From Yersinia bercovieri ATCC 43970 (GTDB lineage Bacteria > Pseudomonadota > Gammaproteobacteria > Enterobacterales > Enterobacteriaceae), in assembly GCF_013282745.1 (NCBI RefSeq), contig NZ_CP054044.1, positions 2,232,001 through 2,296,000 on the forward strand: a DNA stretch of 64,000 nt, in the 5' to 3' direction. Below are positions 52,724-62,901 of the stretch, piece by piece. Every line of letters begins with the position of its first letter. Positions within the stretch are counted from its first letter, which is position 1. A model generated the notes under the pieces. That model saw nothing but the letters and a program-made list of their open reading frames with translations. It was not told where the DNA came from and searched no databases. The translations under genes were made by a program, and so were the position numbers.

Positions 52724-53494
52724 ATGAAAGTTGAATACAACAGATTCAATGTTGATTTTTCTCTGCAAGGTAAAGTTGCCGCCATTACCGGCGGCGCAGC
52801 AGGAATTGGCTACGCCATTGCCGAGCTATTTTTGGCTAAGGGGGCGAAAGTTATCTTGATTGACTGTAATGATAGCGTCACTGAGGTGGCAAAGCAGCTA
52901 AATGCCGATAGCGCGAGCGGACTGTTTTGTGATGTCAGTGATAGCGAATCGGTCAAAATAGCGGTAGCCGAGGCGATCAATACCTTTAACCGACTGGATA
53001 TTTTAGTCAACTGTGCCGGAATTGTGGCGCTGAATCCGGCGGAAAAGACCACGGAGCAAGATTGGGACCGGACAATTAATGTCAATCTGAAAGGGGTTTT
53101 CCTCATGAGCCAGGAAGTGGGGCAGCATTTTATTGCCCAGGGCCATGGCAAGATCGTTAATTTGGCATCGCAAGCGGGGATCGTGGCGCTACCCAATCAC
53201 TTGGCCTATTGCACCAGTAAAGCCGGGGTGATCGGCATGACGAAAGTGCTGGCGCTCGAGTGGGGGCCGCTCGGGATACAAGTTAATGCGATCTCACCCA
53301 CCGTGGTATTAACTGAATTGGGCAAAAAGGCATGGTCAGGAGAGGTGGCGGAAGAGATGAAACTGAAAATTCCCGCTCGTCGTTTTGCTTACCCGGTCGA
53401 GGTCGCTGCCTGCGCGCTATTCCTGTCCAGTGACGCTGCTAACATGATCACCGGGGCAAATTTGGTGATTGATGGCGGCTATACCATCCAGTAG
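52724..53494 (+). CDS. Short-chain dehydrogenase/reductase (possible D-threitol dehydrogenase type)
   Basis: A classical SDR of 256 aa. The cofactor site is TGGAAGIGYAIAE with an Asp after strand two (LIDCND), pointing to NAD. NCAGIVAL, the catalytic Ser in NLASQAGI and YxxxK as YCTSK are intact, as is the C-terminal GANLVIDGGYT. AAAGGGAG precedes the ATG. A second dehydrogenase in the same operon suggests that the pathway accepts more than one stereoisomer or has two oxidation steps. In Mycobacterium the D-threitol dehydrogenase DthD is also an SDR; equivalence is inferred from context. Confidence 0.88.
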   Translation: MKVEYNRFNVDFSLQGKVAAITGGAAGIGYAIAELFLAKGAKVILIDCNDSVTEVAKQLNADSASGLFCDVSDSESVKIAVAEAINTFNRLDILVNCAGIVALNPAEKTTEQDWDRTINVNLKGVFLMSQEVGQHFIAQGHGKIVNLASQAGIVALPNHLAYCTSKAGVIGMTKVLALEWGPLGIQVNAISPTVVLTELGKKAWSGEVAEEMKLKIPARRFAYPVEVAACALFLSSDAANMITGANLVIDGGYTIQ

Positions 53495-53528
53495 TCCGCT
53501 ATCTATTTTCTGTTGCGAGGAGATTGTC

Positions 53529-54530
53529 ATGAACCGAATTATTAACGATCCCGACCACGTTGTTGAGGATGCCATCAAGGGGTATCTGGCGGCTTACCCA
53601 CATTTTTTCGCTAAAACGGATCATGAGAAAGTGTTGAAGCACCCCGAGGCCCCCTATAAAGGAAAGGTCGGTGTGGTGACTGGGGGCGGCTCTGGCCATG
53701 AGCCGGCATTTTTAGGTTACATTGGTAAAAATATGCTGGATGCAGTCGCTATCGGGGAGATTTTCTCCTCACCGGCGGCTGGCGCATTTTTAGCCGCCAT
53801 TAAAGCGGCTGACGGAGGGGCTGGTGTTGCTTGTCTGTATGGCAACTATGCCGGTGACAATATGAACGTCAAAATGGCGGTCAAAAAAGCGCAAGCGCTG
53901 GGCATCAAAGTCAGAACTGTCGTCGCCAATGATGATGTGGCCTCCGCTCCTGCGACAGAAAAAGAGAAACGCCGTGGGGTGGCCGGTGAAATTTTCATGT
54001 GGAAGGTGGGCGCTGCGGCTGCGGCTCAACACTATGAGTTAGATGCCGTCATTGATGTGGCGCAAAAAGCCATAGATAACTGCCGCTCGGTGGGGGTGGG
54101 TTTAACCTCTTGCACCATTCCGGCGGTAGGTAAACCTAACTTCCATATTGAAGATAGCATGATGGAAGTGGGTATTGGTCATCATGGCGAGCCGGGGATT
54201 CGGGTGGAGCCATTACAATCTGCGGCTCAGATTGCTCAAACCATGGTGGATATCGTGGTGGATGATGTGCCTTTTGTCGATGGTGATGATGTGGCGATTT
54301 TGATCTCCGGTTTAGGGGCCACGCCGACCCTTGAACTGTATATTTATTATGCTGAAGTTGTCAGCTTATTGAAAAATAAAGGGATAAATATATACCGCCC
54401 CTATATTGGTAACTATTTTACCTCGCTGGACATGATGGGTGTCACGCTGACATTGATGAAATTGGATGATGAATTAAAGGCGCTAATTGATGTGCCGACT
54501 CATTCATTAGGCTTAACGCAGGTGGAGTAA
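53529..54530 (+). CDS. DhaK-family kinase substrate-binding subunit (erythrulose/dihydroxyacetone kinase-like)
   Basis: A 333-aa DhaK-type subunit that binds a short keto-sugar covalently through a His. ATG 53529 follows GAGGAG; the frame open from 53469 overlaps the SDR gene and is not used. TGGGSGHEPAFLGYIG forms the nucleophile pocket, GNYAGDNMN and VVANDDVASA follow, and the covalent His lies in GIGHHGEPGIR. The ATP-binding DhaL part is the next gene, and no DhaM phosphotransfer subunit is seen in the cluster. That fits an ATP-dependent kinase of erythrulose; dihydroxyacetone is the alternative substrate. Confidence 0.9.
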   Translation: MNRIINDPDHVVEDAIKGYLAAYPHFFAKTDHEKVLKHPEAPYKGKVGVVTGGGSGHEPAFLGYIGKNMLDAVAIGEIFSSPAAGAFLAAIKAADGGAGVACLYGNYAGDNMNVKMAVKKAQALGIKVRTVVANDDVASAPATEKEKRRGVAGEIFMWKVGAAAAAQHYELDAVIDVAQKAIDNCRSVGVGLTSCTIPAVGKPNFHIEDSMMEVGIGHHGEPGIRVEPLQSAAQIAQTMVDIVVDDVPFVDGDDVAILISGLGATPTLELYIYYAEVVSLLKNKGINIYRPYIGNYFTSLDMMGVTLTLMKLDDELKALIDVPTHSLGLTQVE

Positions 54531-54533
54531 GGG

Positions 54534-55178
54534 ATGATGAGCGTATTTTGTAACCAAGATGGCACGCCGATTGTTGAGGAGTTGGTGGAGACTATTATCG
54601 CCAATCGCGACTATCTCAGTGAGATCGACGGCGCGATTGGCGATGGCGACCATGGCATCAATATGGCGAAAGGATTCAATATTTGTGCCGACAGTATCAA
54701 AGGTAAGGATCTGACGGTGTCCGAGGCGCTGGATGTACTGTCTGACTCCCTGATGGAGGGAATTGGTGGTTCGATGGGGCCGCTTTATGGCAGCATTTTT
54801 ATGGGCATGGCGGATAGTATCCGCAACTGCGATAACATTGATGCCACGGCATTTGGCACCATGTTGAGAGGCGGACTTTCCAGCTTACAGGATATTAGCG
54901 ATGCCGGTGTGGGTGATAAATGCATTATGGATACGCTGATCCCCACGGTCGAAGCATTCGAACTGGCGCAACAGCAGAATAAGTCCTTCGTTGAGTCACT
55001 CCACCTGATGAAAAATGCGGCCCATGCAGGGCGCGACTCCACCATTGATTTAGTCGCCAGAATTGGCCGGGCCAGCCGTTTGGGTGAGCGTTCTCGCGGT
55101 GTTTTAGACGCGGGGGCAACATCATGTTGCTTAATATTGAGTCAATTGGCTGATTCGGTAGAGCAGCGTTTGGTCTAG
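54534..55178 (+). CDS. DhaL-family kinase nucleotide-binding subunit
   Basis: The 214-aa product is the all-helical nucleotide-binding partner of the preceding DhaK subunit. The Mg-binding Asp motif AIGDGDHGINM, the Gly-rich GIGGSMGPLYGSIF loop, AGVGDKCIMDTL and GLR-like SRLGERSRGVLDAGATS are intact. It starts three bases after the dhaK-like stop (an alternative ATG follows at 54537). In PTS-dependent systems DhaL keeps ADP and is recharged by DhaM; with no DhaM nearby, direct use of ATP is more likely. Confidence 0.9.
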   Translation: MMSVFCNQDGTPIVEELVETIIANRDYLSEIDGAIGDGDHGINMAKGFNICADSIKGKDLTVSEALDVLSDSLMEGIGGSMGPLYGSIFMGMADSIRNCDNIDATAFGTMLRGGLSSLQDISDAGVGDKCIMDTLIPTVEAFELAQQQNKSFVESLHLMKNAAHAGRDSTIDLVARIGRASRLGERSRGVLDAGATSCCLILSQLADSVEQRLV

Positions 55179-55180
55179 TC

Positions 55181-55198
55181 AACCGCTAGGCGGCGGTT
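55181..55198. terminator. Stem-loop between the kinase and regulator genes
   Basis: AACCGC pairs with GCGGTT around six bases, directly after the dhaL-like stop, between convergent genes. No T run is present. Confidence 0.5.
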
Positions 55199-55244
55199 AG
55201 CCGGGACGCTGACCGCCGTATTGTCGCCAGCAGTAAAAGCCAGC

Positions 55245-56216
55245 TTAAGGTTGTTGCTGGATCATCTTCAAAATTGTCCGCGCATTTGATGCGCTGGTGG
55301 CAATAATATCAATCGCACCGGTGCGCAAAGCACCCAAAATAGCCAATGCTTTGGTGCTTTCGGAGGCGATAGCTATCACGCAAGGTATCTGGCGCAACTC
55401 TTGAGTACTGATGCCGATAACCCGATCGTTCATAACGGTATTCGCCGGCAGGCCCTGGGCGTCAAAGAAATCGTATCCGGCGATCTCACCGGTCACACCT
55501 TGATGCATACTGGCATCAACAATCTCCTGCGGCGTGAACCAGCCCAGTTTCACCATATAGCTGTTTTCATTCATATCACCAATACCGACCAGGGCGATAT
55601 CCGCTTTTCTGGCGCGATCGAGGGTCTCTTTGATGGTGCCATTTTGCATAAAAGCTTCTTTTAACGCACGATTTTCCACATACGCGGGGGCGTAAAGGGT
55701 TTCGCTGGAACCACCAAATTTTTTGGCTAGCCGACGGCTGATATGGTCGGCATTAATTGCATCACCGGGGCGATGTGTTCCGCCAATGCCGCAGATGAAC
55801 TTACACTGCCTTTCCGGCACGATGCTAACGTGATCGGCGATGGCGGCGATATTACGCCCCTGTCCAACCGCTAATACCGTGTTGTCTTTTAAATTTGTTG
55901 CCAGATAGCCGGAAACCAGCGAGGCAACCTGACGCCGCTGCTCATCTTCATCTTGATAATCCAGCGCGATCAATGCCCGTTTCAGGCCAAAATGCTCAAT
56001 CAACTGCTGTTCGAGGCGGGTGCTAAACACCGGATGATAACGTACTGTAATCTCAACAATGCCCTCGGCTTTTGCCCGCTTAAGCAGCCGCCCGACCTTG
56101 ATCCTTGAAATACCAAACTTATGTGCAATCTCTTCCTGCGTCATTTCATCTTGGTAATAAGACACTGCAATTTCAGTTAACAATTCATTATCTGGCGGAA
56201 TTGTTTGTTTTTCCAT
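55245..56216 (-). CDS. SorC-family transcriptional regulator of the polyol cluster
   Basis: A 323-aa DNA-binding sugar-sensing regulator. The N-terminal helix-turn-helix is clear (YYQDEMTQEEIAHKFGISRIKVGRLLKRAKAEGIVEI, broken here only by prose: motif QEEIAHKFGISR near residue 27). The C-terminal sugar-binding domain has VLAVGQGRNIAAIADHV and ICGIGGTHRPGDAINADHI. ATG 56216 is preferred; a TTG at 56234 is possible. It faces the operon at its far end. TGTTCA on its coding strand (56338-56333), about 115 bases upstream, matches the motifs in the divergent control region, suggesting that it regulates both itself and the pathway genes. Confidence 0.9.
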   Translation of the reverse strand: MEKQTIPPDNELLTEIAVSYYQDEMTQEEIAHKFGISRIKVGRLLKRAKAEGIVEITVRYHPVFSTRLEQQLIEHFGLKRALIALDYQDEDEQRRQVASLVSGYLATNLKDNTVLAVGQGRNIAAIADHVSIVPERQCKFICGIGGTHRPGDAINADHISRRLAKKFGGSSETLYAPAYVENRALKEAFMQNGTIKETLDRARKADIALVGIGDMNENSYMVKLGWFTPQEIVDASMHQGVTGEIAGYDFFDAQGLPANTVMNDRVIGISTQELRQIPCVIAIASESTKALAILGALRTGAIDIIATSASNARTILKMIQQQP

Positions 56217-56688
56217 GGGTTTTGCCCCCGGCAAAAGAAGAGTCGGCCTCTTTGACAGTGTTTACCGAACACCTAAAATTCAGAATTATCCTGTCGGATT
56301 GAGTAAAATAGTAGAACATTTGTTTAATATAGTGAACAGAAAATATCCTTATTTCTTTGTGTTTTTTCGTTCTAACTTACAAAAATCCCATTTATTGGAG
56401 ATAAAAGGTATTAACCTGCGCATTAATCCATTTGGTGGTTTATTTCTCTTTTTATTACTCTTGATTTACCGCGTATAACCACAAACAAAAGTACGTATGT
56501 TGCTCATTTGTTATGCGAGGATTCGGCGAAAATAAGGTCAATCACATTTATTAAGTGAAATTCGCGAAAAGTAGTGCTGTTATTGGGCTGGAAATCGCCC
56601 TTAATCTGGGTGTTATGGCCTATTTCCGTCACAGAGTGGAGTCCGACGAAAAGTTGTGGGATGATTAGGCAGTTTTCGGGGGGCGGGA
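56217..56688. other. Gap between the SorC-type regulator and ftsB
   Basis: This 472-bp gap holds the regulator promoter (with TGTTCA on the minus strand and a related AGAACA at 56313) and the ftsB promoter. An AT-rich stretch spans about 56320-56580. The right end of the inserted cluster must lie here, but no terminal repeat, tRNA or integrase gene is visible. Confidence 0.5.
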
Positions 56689-57009
56689 ATGGGAAAACTT
56701 ACACTTCTTTTGCTGATTTTACTTGGCTGGCTCCAGTATTCACTGTGGTTGGGCAAGAATGGTGTTCATGATTTTGTTCGGGTTAAGGATGACGTGGCTC
56801 TTCAAGAGACCAACAACGGCAAACTTAAAGCCCGGAACGACCAGCTATTTGCTGAAATTGATGATTTAAACGGTGGTCAAGAGGCGATCGAAGAGCGCGC
56901 ACGTAACGAACTGGGTATGATTAAACCCGGCGAAAGTTTCTATCGTCTGGTTCCTGACCAATCCAGACGCAATGCGAGTACCCCTTCGACGCAAAATAAC
57001 GCGCAATAA
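56689..57009 (+). CDS. ftsB: Cell division protein FtsB
   Basis: Small bitopic protein that joins FtsL and FtsQ at the septum and helps activate FtsWI. The 106-aa product has a short cytoplasmic start, one membrane helix ([19 protein letters not shown]), a periplasmic coiled coil ([20 protein letters not shown]) and the [18 protein letters not shown] motif. GGCGGGA precedes the ATG. ispD starts two bases after its stop, as in E. coli. Confidence 0.97.
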   Translation: MGKLTLLLLILLGWLQYSLWLGKNGVHDFVRVKDDVALQETNNGKLKARNDQLFAEIDDLNGGQEAIEERARNELGMIKPGESFYRLVPDQSRRNASTPSTQNNAQ

Positions 57010-57011
57010 TA

Positions 57012-57731
57012 ATGAGTAATTTTGCAGTTTCCCTTCCTGAAGTCATTGCTGTAATACCGGCTGCGGGTATTGGCAGCCGTATGCAGGCTGATTGCCCTAA
57101 ACAGTATTTAACTGCGGGCGGTAAGACAATCATTGAGCACGCAATTTTTTCTTTGCTTGATCACCCGCAAATTCAGCAGATTATCGTCGTCATACATCCG
57201 CAGGACACGCAATTTACCAAGTTACCTATCGCGCAGGACCCCCGCATTCATATTGTTCACGGGGGTGAACAGCGGGCCGACTCGGTGATGGCTGGTTTAC
57301 AATGTGCCGGGCAGGCGGAGTGGGTTTTGGTCCATGATGCGGCGCGCCCTTGCTTGCACCGTGACGATCTTGATCAATTGCTGTCGATTATTGGGCATAG
57401 CAAAGTGGGCGGTATTCTGGCAGCACCCGTGCGTGACACCATGAAACGCAGTGAGGCAGGGGTTCAAGCCATTGCCCACACTGTTGATCGTCAAGCACTG
57501 TGGCATGCTTTGACACCTCAACTTTTTCCGCTTGAGTTATTAAAATTGTGTCTATCCCGCGCCTTGAAAGAGGGGGCGGTGGTCACCGATGAAGCTTCTG
57601 CATTAGAGCACTGCGGCTATCATCCGATATTAGTTTCTGGCCGTTCGGACAATATCAAAGTGACGCGTCCAGAGGATCTGGCGCTGGCAGAGTTTTACTT
57701 AACCCGGTTACATCATATGGAGAAGCACTAA
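57012..57731 (+). CDS. ispD: 2-C-methyl-D-erythritol 4-phosphate cytidylyltransferase IspD
   Basis: Third enzyme of the MEP isoprenoid pathway. The 239-aa product has the CTP-binding [33 protein letters not shown], and PVRDTMKR with the conserved Asp and Arg, then [10 protein letters not shown] and [10 protein letters not shown]. The stop overlaps the ispF ATG by one base, so the two are coupled. Confidence 0.98.
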   Translation: MSNFAVSLPEVIAVIPAAGIGSRMQADCPKQYLTAGGKTIIEHAIFSLLDHPQIQQIIVVIHPQDTQFTKLPIAQDPRIHIVHGGEQRADSVMAGLQCAGQAEWVLVHDAARPCLHRDDLDQLLSIIGHSKVGGILAAPVRDTMKRSEAGVQAIAHTVDRQALWHALTPQLFPLELLKLCLSRALKEGAVVTDEASALEHCGYHPILVSGRSDNIKVTRPEDLALAEFYLTRLHHMEKH

Positions 57732-58210
57732 TGCGGATCGGTCACGGTTTCGATGTTCATAAATTTGGTGAGAATGGCAGTGGTCCCCTGATTATTGGCG
57801 GTGTACGCATCCCCTACGAAAAGGGGCTGGTGGCACACTCCGATGGTGATGTGGCACTGCACGCGGCCACCGATGCCTTGTTAGGCGCTGCTGCTTTAGG
57901 TGATATCGGCAAGTTATTTCCCGACACTGATCCGGCATTTAAAGGGGCCGATAGCCGTGGTTTACTGCGCGAAGCTTACCGCCGTATTCTGGCTAAAGGG
58001 TATAAGTTGGGGAATCTGGACATTACCATTATTGCCCAAGCGCCTAAAATGGCCCCCCATATCCCGCAGATGCGCGTTCATTTGGCGGAAGACCTACAAT
58101 GTCATATGGATGATATCAACGTCAAAGCTACCACCACGGAACAGCTTGGTTTCACGGGGCGTGGCGAAGGTATTGCTTGTGAAGCGGTAGCTCTGCTGGT
58201 TAAGGCATAA
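57731..58210 (+). CDS. ispF: 2-C-methyl-D-erythritol 2,4-cyclodiphosphate synthase IspF
   Basis: Cyclises the CDP-ME2P intermediate in the MEP pathway. The 159-aa product has zinc ligands in [10 protein letters not shown] and [32 protein letters not shown], and [19 protein letters not shown]. It lies between ispD and truD in the conserved enterobacterial order. Confidence 0.98.
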   Translation: MRIGHGFDVHKFGENGSGPLIIGGVRIPYEKGLVAHSDGDVALHAATDALLGAAALGDIGKLFPDTDPAFKGADSRGLLREAYRRILAKGYKLGNLDITIIAQAPKMAPHIPQMRVHLAEDLQCHMDDINVKATTTEQLGFTGRGEGIACEAVALLVKA

Positions 58211-58213
58211 AAC

Positions 58214-59263
58214 ATGGACATGGAAAATCTCACCTGGCTGCACGGCAAACCCAAAGCGAGTGGCATTCTAAAAGCTAATCCGGAAGATTTTGTAGTGATC
58301 GAGGATTTGGGTTTTGAGCCAGATGGCGAAGGCGAGCATCTGTTGGTTCGTATCCGCAAAAACGGTTGTAATACTCAATTTGTCGCTGACTATCTGTCGC
58401 GTTTTGCCAAGATACATCCCCGCCTGGTGAGCTACGCCGGCTTGAAAGATCGCCACGCCGTTACCGAACAGTGGTTCTGTCTGCACCTGCCGGGTAAAGA
58501 GGCCCCGGATCTCTCCACCTTTGAACTGGAAGGGTGCGAAGTACTGGAGTCGGTGCGCCAAAAAAGAAAACTGCGCATTGGTTCACTGAAGGGCAACGCT
58601 TTTACCCTGGTATTGCGCCACATTACCGATAATCAGGATGTCGAGCAGCGGTTGCAGCAAATTGCGGAGCATGGCGTGCCGAACTATTTTGGCAGCCAGC
58701 GGTTTGGCCGTGGTGGCAATAATCTGGTGCAGGCGCGTTTGTGGGCGAACAACCAAATCCGGGTCAAAGAGCGCAGTAAGCGTAGCTTTTATCTGTCAGC
58801 CAGTCGTAGCGCAATGTTCAATCTGATTAGCAGCATCCGTTTGGCACAACAGCAGGCCACGACAGTGCTGGAGGGCGATGCATTGCAGCTTTCCGGTCGC
58901 GGCAGTTGGTTTGTTGCCGCCATTGATGAATTGACCGCGCTACAGCAGCGCGTCGATGCAGGCGAATTGAATATCACCGCCCCGTTGCCAGGGGAGGGTG
59001 AGCTGGGCACTCAGGGCGAGGCACTGGCTTTCGAACTGGCCTGTTTGGCGGAGCAGAGCGAATTACTGGCGCTGGTAAAGCGCGAAGGTGTCGAGGGCGC
59101 ACGTCGGGCAATCCTGCTGCAACCGCAGAACATGGCGTGGAGCTGGTGGGATGATGTGACCCTCGAACTCCGTTTCTGGTTACCCGCCGGCAGCTTTGCC
59201 ACCAGTGTGGTGCGCGAAATCATGAATCAGGATAATGCTGATGCTGCGGATATTGCTGAGTAA
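58214..59263 (+). CDS. truD: tRNA pseudouridine(13) synthase TruD
   Basis: Makes pseudouridine at position 13 of tRNA(Glu). The 349-aa product has the catalytic Asp in [27 protein letters not shown], and [18 protein letters not shown] 58214 has AAGG eight bases upstream and is preferred over ATG 58220. The 3' end overlaps the surE start by more than 20 bases. Confidence 0.97.
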   Translation: MDMENLTWLHGKPKASGILKANPEDFVVIEDLGFEPDGEGEHLLVRIRKNGCNTQFVADYLSRFAKIHPRLVSYAGLKDRHAVTEQWFCLHLPGKEAPDLSTFELEGCEVLESVRQKRKLRIGSLKGNAFTLVLRHITDNQDVEQRLQQIAEHGVPNYFGSQRFGRGGNNLVQARLWANNQIRVKERSKRSFYLSASRSAMFNLISSIRLAQQQATTVLEGDALQLSGRGSWFVAAIDELTALQQRVDAGELNITAPLPGEGELGTQGEALAFELACLAEQSELLALVKREGVEGARRAILLQPQNMAWSWWDDVTLELRFWLPAGSFATSVVREIMNQDNADAADIAE

Positions 59264-60008
59264 CGACGATGGTATCTCTGCGCCGGGCATCCAAACGCTC
59301 GCCAGCGCATTGCGGACATTCGCGCAGGTACAAATCGTGGCTCCTGATCGTAATCGCAGTGGCTCTTCCAATGCATTAACGCTGGATAGCGCACTGCGCA
59401 TCACCACATTATCCAATGGTGATATTGCGGTTCAGCAAGGTACGCCAACCGATTGTGTCTATCTGGGGGTGAATGCATTAATGCGCCCTCGGCCCGACAT
59501 TGTGGTTTCCGGCATCAATGCCGGCGCAAATCTCGGTGATGATGTTATCTATTCCGGGACGGTCGCGGCCGCGATGGAGGGGCGGCATTTGGGGTTTCCT
59601 GCCTTGGCTATCTCACTTAATGGGCATCAGCATTATGAGACGGCGGCGGCGATCACTTGCCGCATATTGCGCACGTTACAACATATTCCATTGCGTACCG
59701 GCAAAATACTGAATATTAATGTACCTGATTTACCCTTATCTGAGATTAAAGGTATCCGGGTAACACGTTGTGGTAGCCGCCATCCAGCGGAGCAGGTATT
59801 TTGTCAACAAGACCCGCGAGGGCAAGATCTCTACTGGATTGGCCCTCCGGGTGAGAAATTTGATGTGGCACCGGACACAGATTTTGCGGCAATTGAGCAA
59901 GGTTATGTCTCTATCACGCCACTTCAGGTTGATTTAACCGCCTATGGGGCGCAAGACGTAGTTGAAAACTGGTTAGCCAGCATTCATGAGGTTGACGGGG
60001 AATGGTAA
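59241..60008 (+). CDS. surE: 5'/3'-nucleotidase and polyphosphatase SurE
   Basis: Dephosphorylates nucleoside monophosphates and short polyphosphate; linked to stationary-phase survival. ATG 59241 (AGGA eight bases upstream) gives [18 protein letters not shown] and 255 aa; ATG 59235 is too close to that site. Metal-binding NDDG, the [14 protein letters not shown] segment, [20 protein letters not shown] and the C-terminal QGYVSITPL are intact. It overlaps truD upstream and pcm downstream. Confidence 0.97.
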   Translation: MLRILLSNDDGISAPGIQTLASALRTFAQVQIVAPDRNRSGSSNALTLDSALRITTLSNGDIAVQQGTPTDCVYLGVNALMRPRPDIVVSGINAGANLGDDVIYSGTVAAAMEGRHLGFPALAISLNGHQHYETAAAITCRILRTLQHIPLRTGKILNINVPDLPLSEIKGIRVTRCGSRHPAEQVFCQQDPRGQDLYWIGPPGEKFDVAPDTDFAAIEQGYVSITPLQVDLTAYGAQDVVENWLASIHEVDGEW

Positions 60009-60628
60009 ATAAACGCATGCAAACATTGTTGATGCAGTTACGTCAGCAAGGTATTCAGGACGATCGCTTGTTACAGGCGATTGAAGCGGTGCCGCGCGAG
60101 CGTTTTGTTGATGAAGCTTTGGCGCATAAAGCGTATGAGAATACAGCTCTACCAATAGGTTCGGGTCAAACTATTTCCCAGCCTTATATGGTGGCGCGAA
60201 TGACCGAATTGTTGCAATTGACGCCGACCTCGCGGGTATTGGAGATTGGCACCGGTTCGGGTTATCAGACCGCAATTCTGGCGCATTTAGTCGAACATGT
60301 TTGCTCAGTTGAACGAATCAAAGGGTTACAGTGGCAGGCAAAACGCCGCCTGAAACAGCTGGATCTGCATAATGTCTCTACCCGCCATGGTGATGGCTGG
60401 CTAGGCTGGGCATCACGCGGGCCATTTGATGCGATCATTGTGACAGCGGCACCACCAGAGATCCCGCAGGCATTACTTGAGCAGTTAGATGATGGTGGGA
60501 TATTGGTTCTGCCGGTCGGAGAGCTAGCTCAAACATTGAAATGTGTGCAGCGCCGTCACAATGAATTTCAGATTGAAACGGTGGAAGCTGTCCGCTTTGT
60601 CCCCTTGGTCAAAGGGGAATTGGCCTGA
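60002..60628 (+). CDS. pcm: Protein-L-isoaspartate O-methyltransferase Pcm
   Basis: Repairs isoaspartyl residues in aged proteins. The 208-aa product equals the E. coli length. [14 protein letters not shown], the SAM-binding [18 protein letters not shown] and [13 protein letters not shown] are intact. Its start overlaps the surE stop by seven bases. surE-pcm-nlpD-rpoS is a conserved stationary-phase block. Confidence 0.97.
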   Translation: MVNKRMQTLLMQLRQQGIQDDRLLQAIEAVPRERFVDEALAHKAYENTALPIGSGQTISQPYMVARMTELLQLTPTSRVLEIGTGSGYQTAILAHLVEHVCSVERIKGLQWQAKRRLKQLDLHNVSTRHGDGWLGWASRGPFDAIIVTAAPPEIPQALLEQLDDGGILVLPVGELAQTLKCVQRRHNEFQIETVEAVRFVPLVKGELA

Positions 60629-60805
60629 ACTCAATCTTTTTAATTCAGCCCTAAATCTTTTATCTCATCCGAGACGTGTTGGTTTACGTGAAAGATCGGC
60701 AAAAAAATCAGTAACATAAATTTTATGGTATGGCAGGCGTGGTATTGATAGCATGCGCGCTTCTGTATTTGATACATCGCTTATTATTGCTGTCATGGGG
60801 GAAGC

Positions 60806-61789
60806 ATGAGCACGGGAAGCCCAATGATTACATTACGCCGAATCGCGGCATGTACGGTTATGAGTTTATGGTTGGTAGGTTGTAGCAATGATAATACAAC
60901 CTCTGCGCCAATCAGCAGTGTCGGTGGTGATCGTTCAGGTACTATGCTAAATGGCTCGGACACCAACAGTTCGGGTGAGCGCATCGTTTATAACCGCAGT
61001 TATGGCACTATCCCCAAAGGAAGTTACAGCGGTGATACCTATACCGTTAAGCGTGGCGACACGCTGTTTTATATCGCCTGGATAACGGGAAATGACTTCC
61101 GTGATCTGGCGGCAAAAAATAATATTGCTGAGCCATATAGCCTAAATGTGGGGCAATCCATTCAGTTGGGTAATGGCTCTGGCGGTGGAATGTTAGCTGC
61201 AACTGATGCCACATCAGGCGGAATAGCAAAACCGCCGTCAAATATTCAGAACACAACTACAACGGTTGATTCTCAACCAACTAGCGCGTATTCTGGAAAC
61301 TCGGGTAAACAGAATGTTGGTAAAATGTTACCAGCGTCAGGGGCAGTTGCCGCGACAACCGCACCTGTTACTGCGCCAAGCAGTCCCATCAGTGATCCAA
61401 CCAGCAATGGGGGTCCAGTTAGTAGCTGGAAATGGCCAACTGAGGGTAAAACGATCGATAGCTTCTCTGCTTCCGAAGGGGGCAATAAAGGGATTGATAT
61501 CGCCGGTTCTCGTGGGCAACCAATCTTCGCTACAGCAAATGGGCGGGTTGTGTATGCTGGGAACGCACTGCGTGGTTACGGTAATCTAATCATCATCAAA
61601 CACAATGATGATTACCTGAGCGCCTACGCTCACAACGATACAATGCTGGTCCGGGAACAAGAAGAAGTGAAGGCGGGTCAAAAAATAGCCACCATGGGTA
61701 GCACCGGAACCAGTTCAGTAAGATTGCACTTTGAAATTCGTTACAAGGGGAAATCCGTAAACCCGCTGCGTTACCTTCCGCAGCGATAG
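60806..61789 (+). CDS. nlpD: Murein hydrolase activator lipoprotein NlpD
   Basis: Outer-membrane lipoprotein that activates amidase AmiC at the septum. The 327-aa product has a signal peptide with lipobox LVGC (Cys near residue 26), a LysM domain ([17 protein letters not shown], about 85-130), a Ser/Thr/Pro-rich linker, and a LytM/M23 domain at the end ([36 protein letters not shown]). The usual M23 catalytic His/Asp set is incomplete, as in other NlpD activators. GGGGGAAGC precedes the ATG. In E. coli the main rpoS promoter lies inside nlpD; I could not place it here. Confidence 0.96.
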   Translation: MSTGSPMITLRRIAACTVMSLWLVGCSNDNTTSAPISSVGGDRSGTMLNGSDTNSSGERIVYNRSYGTIPKGSYSGDTYTVKRGDTLFYIAWITGNDFRDLAAKNNIAEPYSLNVGQSIQLGNGSGGGMLAATDATSGGIAKPPSNIQNTTTTVDSQPTSAYSGNSGKQNVGKMLPASGAVAATTAPVTAPSSPISDPTSNGGPVSSWKWPTEGKTIDSFSASEGGNKGIDIAGSRGQPIFATANGRVVYAGNALRGYGNLIIIKHNDDYLSAYAHNDTMLVREQEEVKAGQKIATMGSTGTSSVRLHFEIRYKGKSVNPLRYLPQR

Positions 61790-61843
61790 ATTGGGCAGAA
61801 TACGCTGTATTCTGCTCGCCGGATTCACGGGTAGGAGCAGCAT

Positions 61844-62842
61844 ATGAGCCAAAATACGCTGAAAGTTAACGAGTTGCATGAAGATGCTGATTTTGATGAA
61901 AACAGTACGGAAACTGAAATTTTCGATGAAAAAGCATCAGTAGAAGATGAACCTACTGAAAGCGAGTTAGCGGAAGATGAGCTGTTGGCGCAAGGCGTTA
62001 CCCAGCGCGTGCTGGATGCAACACAGCTCTACCTTGGTGAGATTGGTTATTCGCCACTGCTGACCGCAGAAGAGGAGGTTTATTTTGCCCGGCGTGCATT
62101 GCGCGGAGATGTGCCTTCACGTCGGCGTATGATTGAAAGTAACTTGCGGTTGGTGGTGAAAATCGCTCGTCGTTACAGCAATCGCGGCTTAGCGCTGCTG
62201 GATCTGATTGAGGAGGGTAACCTCGGCCTGATCCGGGCGGTGGAAAAGTTTGATCCTGAACGCGGTTTTCGTTTCTCCACTTATGCTACATGGTGGATTC
62301 GTCAAACGATTGAACGGGCAATTATGAATCAAACCCGAACCATACGTTTACCTATCCATATCGTTAAAGAATTAAACGTTTATTTGCGTACCGCCCGAGA
62401 ACTTTCTCATAAATTGGATCATGAACCGAGCGCTGAAGAGATTGCTGAGCAACTCGACAAGCCGGTCGATGACGTGAGCCGTATGTTACGCCTCAACGAA
62501 CGTATCACTTCTGTTGATACGCCTTTAGGCGGCGACTCAGAGAAAGCCTTGTTGGATATTCTCTCTGACGAGAATGAAAACGGTCCAGAAGATACAACGC
62601 AAGATGATGATATGAAACAAAGTATCGTCAAATGGCTGTTTGAATTGAATGCAAAACAGCGCGAAGTATTGGCCCGTCGTTTTGGTCTGTTAGGATACGA
62701 AGCCGCAACGTTAGAAGACGTTGGCCGGGAGATTGGTTTGACACGCGAACGTGTCCGCCAGATTCAGGTTGAAGGCTTGCGCCGTCTGCGGGAAATTCTG
62801 CAAACTCAAGGTTTAAGTATTGAGGCGCTGTTTCGCGAATAG
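61844..62842 (+). CDS. rpoS: RNA polymerase sigma factor RpoS (sigma-38)
   Basis: General stress and stationary-phase sigma factor. The 332-aa product has an acidic N-terminus, region 1.2 ([16 protein letters not shown]), region 2 ([37 protein letters not shown]), region 3 ([18 protein letters not shown]) and region 4 ([37 protein letters not shown]). TAGGAG lies eight bases before the ATG. No frameshift or stop is seen; rpoS is often mutated in laboratory strains. Confidence 0.98.
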   Translation: MSQNTLKVNELHEDADFDENSTETEIFDEKASVEDEPTESELAEDELLAQGVTQRVLDATQLYLGEIGYSPLLTAEEEVYFARRALRGDVPSRRRMIESNLRLVVKIARRYSNRGLALLDLIEEGNLGLIRAVEKFDPERGFRFSTYATWWIRQTIERAIMNQTRTIRLPIHIVKELNVYLRTARELSHKLDHEPSAEEIAEQLDKPVDDVSRMLRLNERITSVDTPLGGDSEKALLDILSDENENGPEDTTQDDDMKQSIVKWLFELNAKQREVLARRFGLLGYEAATLEDVGREIGLTRERVRQIQVEGLRRLREILQTQGLSIEALFRE

Positions 62843-62844
62843 AG

Positions 62845-62878
62845 ATACCCGTCATACTTCAGATTGTCTTTAGGGTAT
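62845..62878 (+). repeat. Short inverted-repeat element after rpoS
   Basis: ATACCCGTC at one end and AGGGTAT at the other bracket 34 bases. These ends resemble the TATACCC/GGGTATA ends of the ERIC element at 30159, so this may be an internally deleted copy. Too short to be certain. Confidence 0.4.
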
Positions 62879-62901
62879 AGAGCGTTATTCCGATAAAACA
62901 C

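Noticed and set aside
56215..56478. 87-aa ORF in the gap before ftsB
   Set aside because: It is antisense to the regulator start region, lacks a ribosome site and has no recognisable features.
56217..56688. Integrase or tRNA attachment site flanking the polyol cluster
   Set aside because: No tRNA, integrase or direct repeats were found at either edge, so the cluster is called an insertion only from gene order.
62845..62878. Part of the IS1541-like element
   Set aside because: It lies before the rpoS terminator and outside the element's left-end hairpin; its ends resemble ERIC ends instead.
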